Assembly: GCF_003268885.1 (NCBI RefSeq)
Contig: NZ_QLSX01000002.1
Span: 124,001-188,000, forward strand
Length of the DNA stretch: 64,000 bases
Reading direction: 5' to 3'
Source: Onishia taeanensis
GTDB lineage: Bacteria > Pseudomonadota > Gammaproteobacteria > Pseudomonadales > Halomonadaceae
Made by a program: the position numbers and the translations under genes. The notes beneath the pieces were generated by a model. It was given only the letters and a program-made list of their open reading frames with translations, searched no databases and was not told where the DNA came from. The stretch's first letter is position 1. Every line of letters begins with the position of its first letter. Positions 19,875 to 29,042 of this stretch are shown in pieces.

Positions 19875-19994
19875 TCGATGATCTCAATGCTTCGGCCCGA
19901 TCATCACGGGATGAAAATCCCACCGGCAGTAATGGCTGTTAGAAGTACCAGCAGGACCCGTTGATCACTCAACGGCACAACTTGGCTTGTGTTC

Positions 19995-20081
19995 GCCCAG
20001 GTGGCGGAATTGGTAGACGCGCTAGCTTCAGGTGCTAGTGTCCGTATGGACGTGGAGGTTCAAGTCCTCTCCTGGGCACCA
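19995..20081 (+). tRNA. tRNA-Leu(CAG), copy 2
   Basis: An 87-nt copy identical to copy 1 apart from the acceptor pair change (GCCCAGG with CCTGGGC). The paired change keeps the stem intact, so this copy should be functional. CCA is encoded. Confidence 0.96.
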
Positions 20082-20144
20082 TCCTGATCACTTTTACAAG
20101 ATGATCTCGATACACCAGCACGCGAACACCGGCCAGCATGATGC

Positions 20145-20231
20145 GCCCGGGTGGCGGAATTGGTAGACGCGCTAGCTTCAGGTGCTAGTGTCCTTATGGA
20201 CGTGGAGGTTCAAGTCCTCTCCCGGGCACCA
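20145..20231 (+). tRNA. tRNA-Leu(CAG), copy 3
   Basis: An 87-nt copy with the acceptor of copy 1 and one change in the variable arm (CTTATGG in place of CGTATGG). CCA is encoded and the anticodon is CAG. Confidence 0.96.
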
Positions 20232-20284
20232 ATTCGCATCATGTAGCAACACCTTCCCGATACGCCGGTCCCGGCGACCCCGCT

Positions 20285-20371
20285 GCCCAGATGGCGGAAT
20301 TGGTAGACGCGCTAGCTTCAGGTGCTAGTGTCCTTATGGACGTGGAGGTTCAAGTCCTCTTCTGGGCACCA
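20285..20371 (+). tRNA. tRNA-Leu(CAG), copy 4
   Basis: An 87-nt copy with acceptor GCCCAGA/TCTGGGC, a compensated pair, and the variable arm of copy 3. CCA is encoded. No clear hairpin terminator follows; the next 330 bp are pyrimidine-rich with repeats. Confidence 0.96.
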
Positions 20372-20704
20372 TCGCTTTTCCCGCTTTATCTTGCCTGTTC
20401 TCCCAACAAGCTCCTCTCCCCCATATCTTGTTTCCCCATACGTTGTTTTTGCTTAACTTTGTTTCCACCTATCCTACTCTGCACACGTTGTCCGGTATTC
20501 TTTGCCCCGCACACGTTGTCCGGTAATCCTTGTCCGGTATTCGGTGAACCCTTCCCTTTGCTGCCCCAGCTCTTGTGCTCGCCCCCTATCCGTTAGGCCT
20601 ACTCTGTACGCTACGTCTCGCACGCCTGCGCCGTGATGCACGCGACTGCCACCTAAACCGTCTCGCCTTGAGCCACCCACTTTGGCACATGCCGGGAACC
20701 AGGG
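20372..20704. repeat. Pyrimidine-rich gap with 28-bp direct repeat
   Basis: This gap has no gene that I can support. The 17-mer GCACACGTTGTCCGGTA occurs at 20481 and 20509 (28-bp period), and a third partial copy, TTGTCCGGTATTC, lies at 20530-20542. The preceding ~100 bp are unusually rich in T and C on the plus strand, with recurrent TTGTTT words, and lower in GC than the surroundings. Confidence 0.75.
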
Positions 20705-21562
20705 TTACTGAAAGCGTCCGGGACGCCGTGATACTGCCTGCAGAGCCCAACCACGGTCGTTAACGTTGCCCTCGAGACGCGCCGCCGCTGCCGAGGGCAG
20801 GTTCGGGAAGAAGTCCAGGCCAGTGCGGGCCTCTATCTCGTCGACGCTAACCAGGAACCGGTCCAGCGGCTCGCTGCCACTGACATCCTGGGGCATGATG
20901 AAGGCCAGCACGCGAGGCGTCTCGGAGGGCACGACCAGGATCTTGTAGAACGCCTCGGGCACCTGCGTGAAGCCCACCCGACGAAAGGCCCCATCGAGAA
21001 AGTCTTGGGGGTAGATGGGCCCGGTAATCACCTGAAGGGTGCCGAACCGCGGCACGAAATAATCCATGACCGCCTCCTCCAATCGCTGCCAAAGCTGGCG
21101 ATTGAGGCTGGGCCGCTGGGGCGACATATTGCTCATCAGAAAGGTCTGGCGCTGGGCCTCGCGACCATAGACGGCGGCGATGGCATAATTGGGCGCCAGG
21201 TGACCACGATCATAGCCGCTGCCGCTATAGCTATCGGTACTCACCGGCCAGAGGGTGCGCCAGTCACGCTGAAAACCGGGGCGATCGCCGATCCGCGATG
21301 TCCCCACATCGTTCAGCCAGTAGCTGACCCACAGCGGATTGACCCTCAGATCGGACCAGCCCACCAGATATCCATCGTTGCGCAGTACGCGATGCAGGCT
21401 CAGCGGAGTGGGGGTCTCCCAAGTCGTGATGCCCATCCAGCTCAGGCTGTCGCGATATTCGGCCTCCTGGCTATACCAGAGCCCGGTGGCCACTGCCGCG
21501 AACAGCCCCATGATCATCAGGCGACGCAGCCCGGCACGCCCCATCGACAACAACATCCCCAT
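20705..21562 (-). CDS. DNA/RNA non-specific endonuclease, NUC1 family
   Basis: A 285-residue protein of the Serratia-nuclease/EndoG family. An N-terminal hydrophobic segment (residues ~8-28) is a signal anchor or signal peptide, so the enzyme is membrane-tethered or exported. The catalytic motif is SGYDRGHLAPNYAI, with the DRGH His as general base, followed by TFLMSNMSPQRPSLNRQLWQ carrying the metal-binding Asn. It ends shortly after the nuclease fold. The gene is convergent with the tRNA array. Confidence 0.87.
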   Translation of the reverse strand: MGMLLSMGRAGLRRLMIMGLFAAVATGLWYSQEAEYRDSLSWMGITTWETPTPLSLHRVLRNDGYLVGWSDLRVNPLWVSYWLNDVGTSRIGDRPGFQRDWRTLWPVSTDSYSGSGYDRGHLAPNYAIAAVYGREAQRQTFLMSNMSPQRPSLNRQLWQRLEEAVMDYFVPRFGTLQVITGPIYPQDFLDGAFRRVGFTQVPEAFYKILVVPSETPRVLAFIMPQDVSGSEPLDRFLVSVDEIEARTGLDFFPNLPSAAAARLEGNVNDRGWALQAVSRRPGRFQ

Positions 21563-22137
21563 TCACGCCCCCGGCTGTAGTTTCAGCATTCCCGACGCCA
21601 AACCAGGACGCTTCCCGGCCGCCGCCTGGCCCACATCGGGCCGACCGGCGGAGTATACCAGCGTCACCTGATGCGCACAGGCGGCGCTGGGGCGGCTATG
21701 GGCCGATACAGCACGCCGAGGATTCCCTGCTCCCAGTGTCATGCACTAAACTACCCCTATCGAACTAGCCGTACTTAGCTCCCTTACATAACTACCTGTA
21801 TATAACTACCTGCATGTCACAACATGCACTGGACGACATGCACTGGACGACATGCACTGGACGACATGCACTGAATTGAGAGGATAGCGCGCCGTGAGGC
21901 GCTGTTGATCGAAATGGTAGCGAGACGGCGCGGCAGTGAGGTGCAATAGTAGCTAGGTGCAGCGCTAGCCAAACGAAGCGCTAGCAAGGCATAGGAAGAA
22001 GCAAGAGGCAGGACCAGCGAGGCAAGGTAGCCTCGCCCAAACCAGAGGCGGCCCGAGCCGCCCCTTTGACCGTGAAGCGGGTCCCGCCCCTGGCAAGGCA
22101 TCCAAGGACCCGGAAAGACCAATCCCAAGGAGATACC
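21563..22137. repeat. Non-coding gap with two short tandem arrays
   Basis: This 575-bp gap separates the divergent nuclease and HiPIP genes. Two 14-bp units ATAACTACCTGYAT lie at 21788-21815. Next come three full units and one partial unit of ATGCACTGGACGAC at 21824-21875. Degenerate repeats continue to about 22010, with AGCGCTAGC occurring twice. I find no convincing coding region. The promoters of both flanking genes must lie here, but I cannot place them with confidence. Confidence 0.8.
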
Positions 22138-22449
22138 ATGGCTAATCAGAGTCGTCGCGACTTTATGCGTAACAGCCTGCTGGGCCTTGCCGCCCTGCCG
22201 CTGGGTGCGGGCATCCTGTCACGCCAGGCCCTGGCTCAGGATCTACCGCCTCTGGACCCGGAAAATCCGCAAGCCAAGGCACTGAACTACGTCGCCAAGG
22301 CAAGCGATGCCAGCGACCATCCGGCCTACGCTGATGGCGAACAGTGTTCCAACTGCATGTTCTATAACGCCGATACCCAGGGCTGCCAGCTGTTCCCGCA
22401 GAACAGCGTGGCGGCAGGCGGCTGGTGCCAGTCCTGGACCGCTGCCTAA
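22138..22449 (+). CDS. High-potential iron-sulfur protein (HiPIP)
   Basis: A 103-residue periplasmic electron carrier with one 4Fe-4S cluster. A Tat signal (SRRDFMRNSLLGLAALPLGAGILS) targets the folded protein. The mature part carries the HiPIP Cys pattern: CSNC, then CQLF 11 residues later, and GGWCQSW near the end. The ATG at 22138 follows AAGGAG. HiPIPs typically donate electrons to terminal oxidases or reaction centres; here the cbb3 oxidase further along is a possible partner, which is inference. Confidence 0.92.
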   Translation: MANQSRRDFMRNSLLGLAALPLGAGILSRQALAQDLPPLDPENPQAKALNYVAKASDASDHPAYADGEQCSNCMFYNADTQGCQLFPQNSVAAGGWCQSWTAA

Positions 22450-22516
22450 GGCCCCGATGCTGCCGTCCCGGCGGCAGCACTGCGCTGAGGGCCAACCCAT
22501 TGTGCCCAGGCACTAC

Positions 22517-22546
22517 GACAAGACCCGCCAATTGGCGGGTCTTGTC
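22517..22546. terminator. Perfect 15-bp palindrome after HiPIP gene
   Basis: The 30 bp from 22517 to 22546 are a perfect inverted repeat (GACAAGACCCGCCAA and its complement). It lies 68 bp after the HiPIP stop and 103 bp from the convergent spoVR stop. T tracts are weak on both sides, but it probably terminates both transcripts. Confidence 0.65.
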
Positions 22547-22648
22547 GTTGCTGGGCTTGTATCAATCCTAGCTTTGCTCGACCAAGGGTTGTCTCGATCC
22601 TCGCTTGGTACAAACCATGAGCAAGCATCACCCCATATCGGTGGCTGG

Positions 22649-24205
22649 TTACTCCTGCCCCCCTTCGCTGGGCAGCGGCCACTGATAGCGACGCACCACC
22701 TCATCTTCTTCGATCGATTCGAGCCGCACCGTGAAACCCCAGAGCTGGTGCAGGTGACGCATCACCGGATACACGCTCTTGGCCAGCGGCCGGCGACGGT
22801 CCTGGACATGACGCAGCGTCAGCGAGCGATCGCCGCGAATATCGGCGGCATATATCTGGATATTCGGCTCCCGCACCGACAGCGCGTACTGAACCGATAG
22901 CGCCTCGCGCAGCCGCCGATAGCCGCGCTCATCGTGGATGGCGGCCACCGTGAGCATCTCGTCCTGGTCGTCGTCGATCACATTGAACAGCTTGAGGTCA
23001 CGAATCACCTTGGGTGACAGGAACTGCTGGATGAACGACTCGTCCTTGAAGTTACGCATCGCAAAATGCAGCGTATCGAGCCAGTCGCTGCCAGCGATGT
23101 CGGGGAACCACTCGCGATCCTCATCGGTTGGCGCTTCGCAGATGCGGCGAATGTCGGTAAACATCGCAAACCCTAGGGCATAAGGGTTGATGCCATTGTA
23201 GTAGGGGCTATCGAAGGGCTGCTGATGAACCACGGCCGTGTGCGATTGCAGAAACTCGAGGATCAACCCTTCATCGACTAGGCCCTCGTCGAACATCCGG
23301 TGCATGAGGGTGTAATGCCAGAAGGTAGCCCAGCCCTCGTTCATTACCTGCGTTTGACGCTGCGGGTAAAAGTACTGCGCCAGCTTGCGCACAATACGGA
23401 CGATTTCCCGCTGCCAGGGCGCCAGCAAGGGAGCGTTCTTCTCGATGAAATAGAGCAGGTTTTCCTGAGGTTCAGGCGGGTAGCGACCGGCCTGATGCAA
23501 CCCCAGAGGGTCATCGCCATCGTCCTGCACGCTCTCTTCCAGGCCAGAACCGGCCAGTGGAATGGTCCGCCAAAGCGTATTCACCTGCGCCTGCAGGTAT
23601 TCTTCGCGTTCGGTCTGTCTCAGCGCCTCTTCCTCGGCGGAGATCGGCGAAGGGCGCTTATAGCGATCAACGCCGTAGTTCTGCAACGCGTGGCAGGCGT
23701 CCAGCAACTGCTCGACTGCCGCCACCCCGTAACGCTCCTCACACTCGGCGACGTATTTACGTGCGAACACCAGATAATCGATGATCGAGCTGGCGTCGGT
23801 CCAGGTACGAAACAGGTAGTTGCCCTTGAAGAAGGAGTTATGGCCATAGCAGGCGTGAGCCATGACCAACACCTGCATCATCAGGGTGTTCTCCTCCATC
23901 AGATAGGCGATGCAGGGATCCGAGTTGATGACCAGCTCGTAGGCCAGACCCATCTGGCCGCGGCGATAGGCCTGCTCGACGGACAGGAACTGCTTGCCGA
24001 AGGACCAGTGATGGTAGCCCACCGGCATGCCCACGCTGGCGTAGGCATCCATCATCTGCTCGGACGTGATCACCTCGATCTGATTGGGGTAGGCATCGAG
24101 CCGGTATTCGTCGGCAAGCCTGGCAATCTCACGTTCGAACTCGGCGAGCACCTCAAAATTCCAGTCCGAACCGGTGGCGATGGGAGTCTGACGGGTCATG
24201 CTCAT
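22649..24205 (-). CDS. SpoVR family protein
   Basis: A 518-residue soluble protein of the SpoVR/YcgB family. It includes HACYGHNSFFKGNYLFRTWTDASSI near residue 140 and NEGWATFWHYTLMHRMFDEG near residue 285, both highly conserved in the family. Biochemical function is not settled. It is the third gene of the prkA-yeaH-spoVR unit, which is induced under stress or stationary phase in many proteobacteria. An AGGAGG lies 4 nt before the first ATG and 10 nt before a second ATG two codons on, so the start may be 24199. Confidence 0.92.
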   Translation of the reverse strand: MSMTRQTPIATGSDWNFEVLAEFEREIARLADEYRLDAYPNQIEVITSEQMMDAYASVGMPVGYHHWSFGKQFLSVEQAYRRGQMGLAYELVINSDPCIAYLMEENTLMMQVLVMAHACYGHNSFFKGNYLFRTWTDASSIIDYLVFARKYVAECEERYGVAAVEQLLDACHALQNYGVDRYKRPSPISAEEEALRQTEREEYLQAQVNTLWRTIPLAGSGLEESVQDDGDDPLGLHQAGRYPPEPQENLLYFIEKNAPLLAPWQREIVRIVRKLAQYFYPQRQTQVMNEGWATFWHYTLMHRMFDEGLVDEGLILEFLQSHTAVVHQQPFDSPYYNGINPYALGFAMFTDIRRICEAPTDEDREWFPDIAGSDWLDTLHFAMRNFKDESFIQQFLSPKVIRDLKLFNVIDDDQDEMLTVAAIHDERGYRRLREALSVQYALSVREPNIQIYAADIRGDRSLTLRHVQDRRRPLAKSVYPVMRHLHQLWGFTVRLESIEEDEVVRRYQWPLPSEGGQE

Positions 24206-24223
24206 GCTGCCTCCTGGAGCCGA

Positions 24224-25504
24224 TCAGGCCTCGACCTTGCGAAACAGCTCGCGAAACACCGGATAGATATCCCCCGGCTCGACAATCTGGCGCATGGCGA
24301 AGCGTGAGGGGAAGTCCTGTTCGACGGCCTCGTACTCCTCCCACAGCGCCTGATGGGCGTGGGGCGTAATCTCGACGTAGGTGAAATAGGCGAGCTGTCG
24401 CATCAGTGACTTGGTCAGAACTTCACGGCAGGTCGTGGAATCGTCGTCCCAGTTGTCGCCATCGGAGGCCTGGGCAACGTAGAGGTTCCACTCGGTGGGC
24501 GGGTAGCGGTCACGGATGATCTCGTCGACCAGGGTCAGGGCGCTGGACACGATGGTGCCGCCGGTCTCCCTCGAATAGAAAAACTCTTCCTCGTCGACCT
24601 CCTTGGCGGCGGTGTGGTGGCGCACGAAGACCAGCTCGACCTTCTCGTAGTTACGCTCGAGGAACAGATAAAGCAGTAAGAAAAAGCGTTTGGCGATGTC
24701 TTTGTGGGATTGGGTCATTGAGCCCGAGACGTCCATGACACAGAACATCACCGCCTTGTTGGACGGCGTGGGCTGGTTGACCAGGTTGTTGTAGCGAAGG
24801 TCATAGGTATCGATGAAGGGCACCGCCTCCAGGCGCTTTTCTAGCCGTTCGATCTCGGCCTTGAGCTCCTGAATGCGTGAGGGGTTGCGCAGCACCGGGT
24901 CCTTGCGCTCCTCCTCTGCCAGGGCGTCCATGGCCTCACGCAAGGCACGACGGATCGGCGCACGCATGGCGATGCGCCGGGCCTGAGCCTCGCGCATCGA
25001 GCGCACGATATTGATCCGCGACGGCACCCCGTCGCGGGTGATGCCGGACCGCACTGGCTTGACCTCTTCGAGATCCATCAGCTGCTTGCGCTCGAGATGC
25101 GGCAGCTCCAGGCCGTCGAAGACGAAATCGAGAAACTCATCGCGAGTCAGGCTGAAGGCGAATTCATCCATGCCCTCGCCCTGGTTGGAGGCCCCACCCT
25201 CGCCGCTGCCATCACCCCCGCCGCCACCGTTGGGGCGACGCAGCCGATCGCCCTCATCGAATTCGCGGTTGCCGGGACTGACGATGGAGCGATGCCCGCC
25301 CTGACCGTGCTGGAAGACCGGCTCGGAGATATCCCGCGTCGGGATAGAGACCTTTTCACCGTGCTGCATGTCGGTGATCGAACGGCGATTGACAGCTTCC
25401 TCCACCGAACGTTTGATATGAGTGCGATAGCGATCGAGGAAACGCTGCCGATTGACCGCACTCTTGTGCTTGGCATTGGCCCGTCGATCGATGAAATAAC
25501 TCAT
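24224..25504 (-). CDS. yeaH: YeaH/YhbH family protein (DUF444)
   Basis: A 426-residue DUF444 protein. It begins [27 protein letters not shown], has a Gly- and Asp-rich low-complexity stretch near residues 75-100 ([12 protein letters not shown]), and carries a von Willebrand A-like domain with the metal-site motif [20 protein letters not shown]. The ATG at 25504 follows GGGAGG. It sits 18 nt before spoVR and after prkA; PrkA/YeaG kinase is thought to act with it under starvation. Confidence 0.93.
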   Translation of the reverse strand: MSYFIDRRANAKHKSAVNRQRFLDRYRTHIKRSVEEAVNRRSITDMQHGEKVSIPTRDISEPVFQHGQGGHRSIVSPGNREFDEGDRLRRPNGGGGGDGSGEGGASNQGEGMDEFAFSLTRDEFLDFVFDGLELPHLERKQLMDLEEVKPVRSGITRDGVPSRINIVRSMREAQARRIAMRAPIRRALREAMDALAEEERKDPVLRNPSRIQELKAEIERLEKRLEAVPFIDTYDLRYNNLVNQPTPSNKAVMFCVMDVSGSMTQSHKDIAKRFFLLLYLFLERNYEKVELVFVRHHTAAKEVDEEEFFYSRETGGTIVSSALTLVDEIIRDRYPPTEWNLYVAQASDGDNWDDDSTTCREVLTKSLMRQLAYFTYVEITPHAHQALWEEYEAVEQDFPSRFAMRQIVEPGDIYPVFRELFRKVEA

Positions 25505-25638
25505 GCTGCCCTCCCGGCGCATCGCGCCGCTGGCCGGGCCGGTCACCCGGCCCGGCGATGCGCCTCACGGCGCCACCCCGTCCAGGTCTCAGTCGCGCGC
25601 TACTGAGGCCTGGGGTATCACTGGGACCTTATGAAGCG

Positions 25639-27561
25639 TCACTGGGACTTGCGAACGCGCAGGTACCATTCCGACAACAGCCGCACCTGCTTCTCGGTGT
25701 AGCCGCGATCGACCATCCGCGCGACGAAGTCTTCGTGCTTTCTCTGATCCGACTGGGACGCCTTGGCATTGAAGGAGATTACCGGCAGCAGCTCCTCGGT
25801 GTTGGCAAACATCTTCTTCTCGATCACGCCCCGAAGCTTCTCGTAGGAGCCCCAGCTGGGGTTCATGCCGTTATTCTGCGCCCGCGCCCGCAGCACGAAA
25901 TTGACCACCTCATGGCGGAAATCCTTGGGATTGGAGATGCCCGCCGGCTTCTCGATCTTCTCGAGCTCCTCGTTGAGCGACTGGCGGTTGAACAGCTCGC
26001 CGGTCTCAGGGTCGCGGTATTCCTGATCCTGAATCCAGAAGTCCGCATAGGTCACATAGCGATCGAAGATGTTCTGACCGTATTCGGAGTAGGACTCCAG
26101 GTAGGCGGTCTGAATCTCCTTGCCGATGAAATCGACGTAGCGCGGCGCCAGGAACTCCTTGATGAAGCGCAGATAGCGCTCGAAGACTTCCTTGGGCAGC
26201 TGCTCCTGTTCCAGGCGCTGTTCCAGCACATAGAGCAGATGGACTGGGTTGGCGGCGATCTCATGGGTGTCGAAGTTGAACACCTTGGAGAGGATCTTGA
26301 AGGCAAAGCGGGTCGAGAGCCCGTTCATGCCCTCATCGACCCCGGCTCCGTCGCGATACTCCTGAATCGACTTGGCCTTGGGATCGGTATCCTTGAGGTT
26401 CTTGCCGTCATACACCCGCATCTTCGAGTAGATGCTGGAGTTTTCAGGCTCCTTGAGCCGGGAGAGCACCGTGAACTGGGCCAGCATGCGCAGAGTGTCA
26501 GGCGCGCAAGGCGCCTGGGCCAGCGACGAGTGCTCGAGCAGCTTCTGATAGATCTTGACCTCTTCGGTCACCCGCAGGCAGTAAGGCACCTTGACCATGT
26601 AGACCCGGTCGAGGAAGGCCTCGTTGTTGCGATTGTTGCGAAAGGTCTGCCACTCGCTTTCGTTGGAGTGCGCCAGCACCACGCCATCGAAGGGAATCGC
26701 CCCCATGCCCTCGGTGGGGTTGTAATTGCCTTCCTGAGTGGCCGTCAGCAGTGGATGCAGCACCTTGATCGGCGCCTTGAACATCTCCACGAATTCCATC
26801 AGCCCCTGGTTGGCCTTACACAGCCCGCCGGAGAAGCTGTAGGCATCCGGATCGTCCTGTGAATAGAGCTCGAGCTGGCGAATATCGACCTTGCCGACCA
26901 GCGAGGAGATATCCTGGTTGTTCTCGTCACCGGGTTCGGTCTTGGAGATAGCGATCTGATTGAGGCGCGACGGAAAGAGACGCACCACCCGGAACTCGGA
27001 AATATCGCCGCCGTACTCCTTGAGGCGCTTGGATGCCCAAGGCGACATCACGCTCTTCAGACAGCGCCTGGGAATGCCGTACTCGTCCTCGAGCAGCTCG
27101 CCATCTTCCTCGGGGGAGAACAGCCCCAGCGGTGACTCGAACACCGGTGAGCCCTTGATGGCATAGAAGGGCACATGCTCCATCAGCAGTTTCAGGCGTT
27201 CGGCCAGGGACGATTTACCGCCCCCCACCGGGCCCAGCAGATAGAGGATCTGCTTGCGCTCCTCCAGGCCCTGGGCGGCATGACGGAAATAGGCAACGAT
27301 CTGCTCGATGGCCTCTTCCATGCCGTAGAACTCGGAGAACGCCGGGTAGCGTCGAATCACCTTGTTGGAAAAAATGCGGGATAGCCGGGAATCCTTGGCA
27401 GTATCGATCACCTGGGGCTCCCCGATCGCCACCAGCATGCGCTCGGCGGCCGAGGCGTAGGCGGTGGGATCGCTACGGCAGAGCTCCAGGTACTCCTTGA
27501 GACTGAGTTCCTCCTGCTGAACGCGTTCGTAGCGATTCTGGACATGATCGAAGATGCTCAT
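25639..27561 (-). CDS. prkA: PrkA/YeaG serine protein kinase
   Basis: A 640-residue protein with an AAA+ N-terminal domain (Walker A GPVGGGKSSLAERL near residue 105; GVVLAHSNESEW downstream) and a C-terminal PrkA kinase region. The family length is ~640. The ATG at 27561 follows AAGGAGG at good spacing; the upstream in-frame extension is discarded. In E. coli the orthologue YeaG acts with YeaH in nitrogen starvation and stationary phase under RpoS. I see no clear RpoS promoter, only a 270-bp upstream gap that includes the ltaE terminator. Confidence 0.94.
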   Translation of the reverse strand: MSIFDHVQNRYERVQQEELSLKEYLELCRSDPTAYASAAERMLVAIGEPQVIDTAKDSRLSRIFSNKVIRRYPAFSEFYGMEEAIEQIVAYFRHAAQGLEERKQILYLLGPVGGGKSSLAERLKLLMEHVPFYAIKGSPVFESPLGLFSPEEDGELLEDEYGIPRRCLKSVMSPWASKRLKEYGGDISEFRVVRLFPSRLNQIAISKTEPGDENNQDISSLVGKVDIRQLELYSQDDPDAYSFSGGLCKANQGLMEFVEMFKAPIKVLHPLLTATQEGNYNPTEGMGAIPFDGVVLAHSNESEWQTFRNNRNNEAFLDRVYMVKVPYCLRVTEEVKIYQKLLEHSSLAQAPCAPDTLRMLAQFTVLSRLKEPENSSIYSKMRVYDGKNLKDTDPKAKSIQEYRDGAGVDEGMNGLSTRFAFKILSKVFNFDTHEIAANPVHLLYVLEQRLEQEQLPKEVFERYLRFIKEFLAPRYVDFIGKEIQTAYLESYSEYGQNIFDRYVTYADFWIQDQEYRDPETGELFNRQSLNEELEKIEKPAGISNPKDFRHEVVNFVLRARAQNNGMNPSWGSYEKLRGVIEKKMFANTEELLPVISFNAKASQSDQRKHEDFVARMVDRGYTEKQVRLLSEWYLRVRKSQ

Positions 27562-27763
27562 CGAAGCCTCCTTAAGCACGATTCCTCGACGATGACGGGA
27601 TATGTCAGTTCGAGGCGGGCACATCTATCAGCGTAGACAGATTCGGTTGCCAGGGGCTTCCTGCACACTTCAACGCAACGACTATCTGACGCCACTGCCC
27701 TATAAGAGCTCAGAAGCGGGAAGATCGTTCGTTGAAAGTCGCCGAGATTTTGAACGCTAGGCG

Positions 27764-27800
27764 AAAAAGCCGCCGACCGCCAGTGAATGGCGGTCGGCGG
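27764..27800 (-). terminator. Terminator of threonine aldolase gene
   Basis: A 13-bp stem (27770-27782 with 27788-27800) around GTGAA is followed on the minus strand by five T. It begins 30 nt after the stop codon of the aldolase gene. Confidence 0.85.
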
Positions 27801-27830
27801 GGAGGAGATCAGGCGGGTGGGAAAAGCGGC

Positions 27831-28880
27831 TCAAGCCTGGCTCAGGGCATCACGCATATCGTCGAGCAGCGCATCGAGCAACTCGGTGGTGGTGTTCCAG
27901 GAACACACGAAGCGCGCCCCGCCGGCGCCGATAAACGTGTAGAAGGTCCAGCCGCGAGCCTTGAGCTCCGCGATCGCCGCCGGCGGCAGGCTGACGAAGA
28001 CGCTGTTGGCCTCGGTCGGGAACATCGCCTCGACGCCGGGCAGCCCAATCAGGCCGTCGGCCAGATAACGGGCCATGGCATTGGCATGTTCGGCGTTGGT
28101 GCGCCAGGCGCCGCTTTCCAGGAGCCCCAGCCAGGGGGCGGCAATGAAGCGCATCTTGGAGGCCAGCTGGCCGGCCTGCTTGCAGCGGTAGGCGAAATCC
28201 TCGGACAGCTCACGGTTGAAAAACAGGATTGCCTCGCCCATCGCCATGCCATTCTTGGTGCCCGAAAAGCACAGCGCGTCGATGCCGACCTGCCAGGTCA
28301 GCTCGGCGGGCGACACCTTCAGCGCCGCACAGGCGTTGGCAAAGCGCGCGCCGTCCATATGCAGACGCAGGTCATGCTTGTCGGCCATGGCGCGAATCGC
28401 CCGCAGTTCATCGAGGCTGTAGAGAGTGCCGACCTCGGTGGCCTGGGTCAGTGAGATCACTCGGGGCTTGGGATAGTGGATATCGCTGCGTTTGGTGACC
28501 AGCGCCTCGATGCCCTCTGGCGTCAGCTTGCCATGCTCGCCCGGCGAGGTCAGCAGCTTGGCGCCGTTGGAGAAGAATTCCGGCCCGCCGCATTCGTCGG
28601 TCTCGATATGGGCGAGCTCGTGGCAGATCACGCTGTGATAGCTGCGCCCCATGGCGGCCAGCGTCAGCGAGTTGGCGGCCGTGCCATTGAAGACGAAGAA
28701 GACGTCGCAGTCGTAATCGAAGAGTTCACGAAAGCGGTCGGTCGCCCGCTCGGTCCAGCTGTCGTTGCCATAAGCGAGATCATCGCTGCGATTGGCCTCG
28801 AGCAGGTATTCCATGGCCTCTGGACAGATCCCGGAGGTGTTGTCACTGGCCAAGTAGCGCGGAGTGCAGTCGGGTTCCAT
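27831..28880 (-). CDS. Low-specificity threonine aldolase
   Basis: A 349-residue PLP-dependent enzyme that cleaves threonine (or allo-threonine) to glycine and acetaldehyde. The beta-eliminating lyase fold shows FVFNGTAANSLTLAA (residues ~62-76), HMDGARFANA near 175 and the PLP lysine K209 in CFSGTKNGMAMGE. The length is typical. It is a single-gene unit with its own terminator, upstream of prkA in the same direction. Confidence 0.9.
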   Translation of the reverse strand: MEPDCTPRYLASDNTSGICPEAMEYLLEANRSDDLAYGNDSWTERATDRFRELFDYDCDVFFVFNGTAANSLTLAAMGRSYHSVICHELAHIETDECGGPEFFSNGAKLLTSPGEHGKLTPEGIEALVTKRSDIHYPKPRVISLTQATEVGTLYSLDELRAIRAMADKHDLRLHMDGARFANACAALKVSPAELTWQVGIDALCFSGTKNGMAMGEAILFFNRELSEDFAYRCKQAGQLASKMRFIAAPWLGLLESGAWRTNAEHANAMARYLADGLIGLPGVEAMFPTEANSVFVSLPPAAIAELKARGWTFYTFIGAGGARFVCSWNTTTELLDALLDDMRDALSQA

Positions 28881-29042
28881 CTGAGGTGTCCTTACACACA
28901 GTGTTCACGAAGGCGCATTGCGACGGGGTTCATCGCAACACCCTGGCAGTCGGCGTGGATTGCACGCTAAAGCCAGTCTATCACCCTCGTGAGAGGCTGC
29001 ACCTGCTTGCCCTCATCGCCCATTCCACGGCGACCCAAAGCG

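Noticed and set aside
19788-20371. Integrated element at the tRNA-Leu cluster
   Set aside because: No integrase, no duplicated tRNA 3' end outside the array and no change in gene type beside it.
25558-26862. 434-codon open frame on the plus strand opposite prkA
   Set aside because: Leucine- and histidine-rich shadow of prkA codons; no start signal and it begins in the yeaH-prkA gap.
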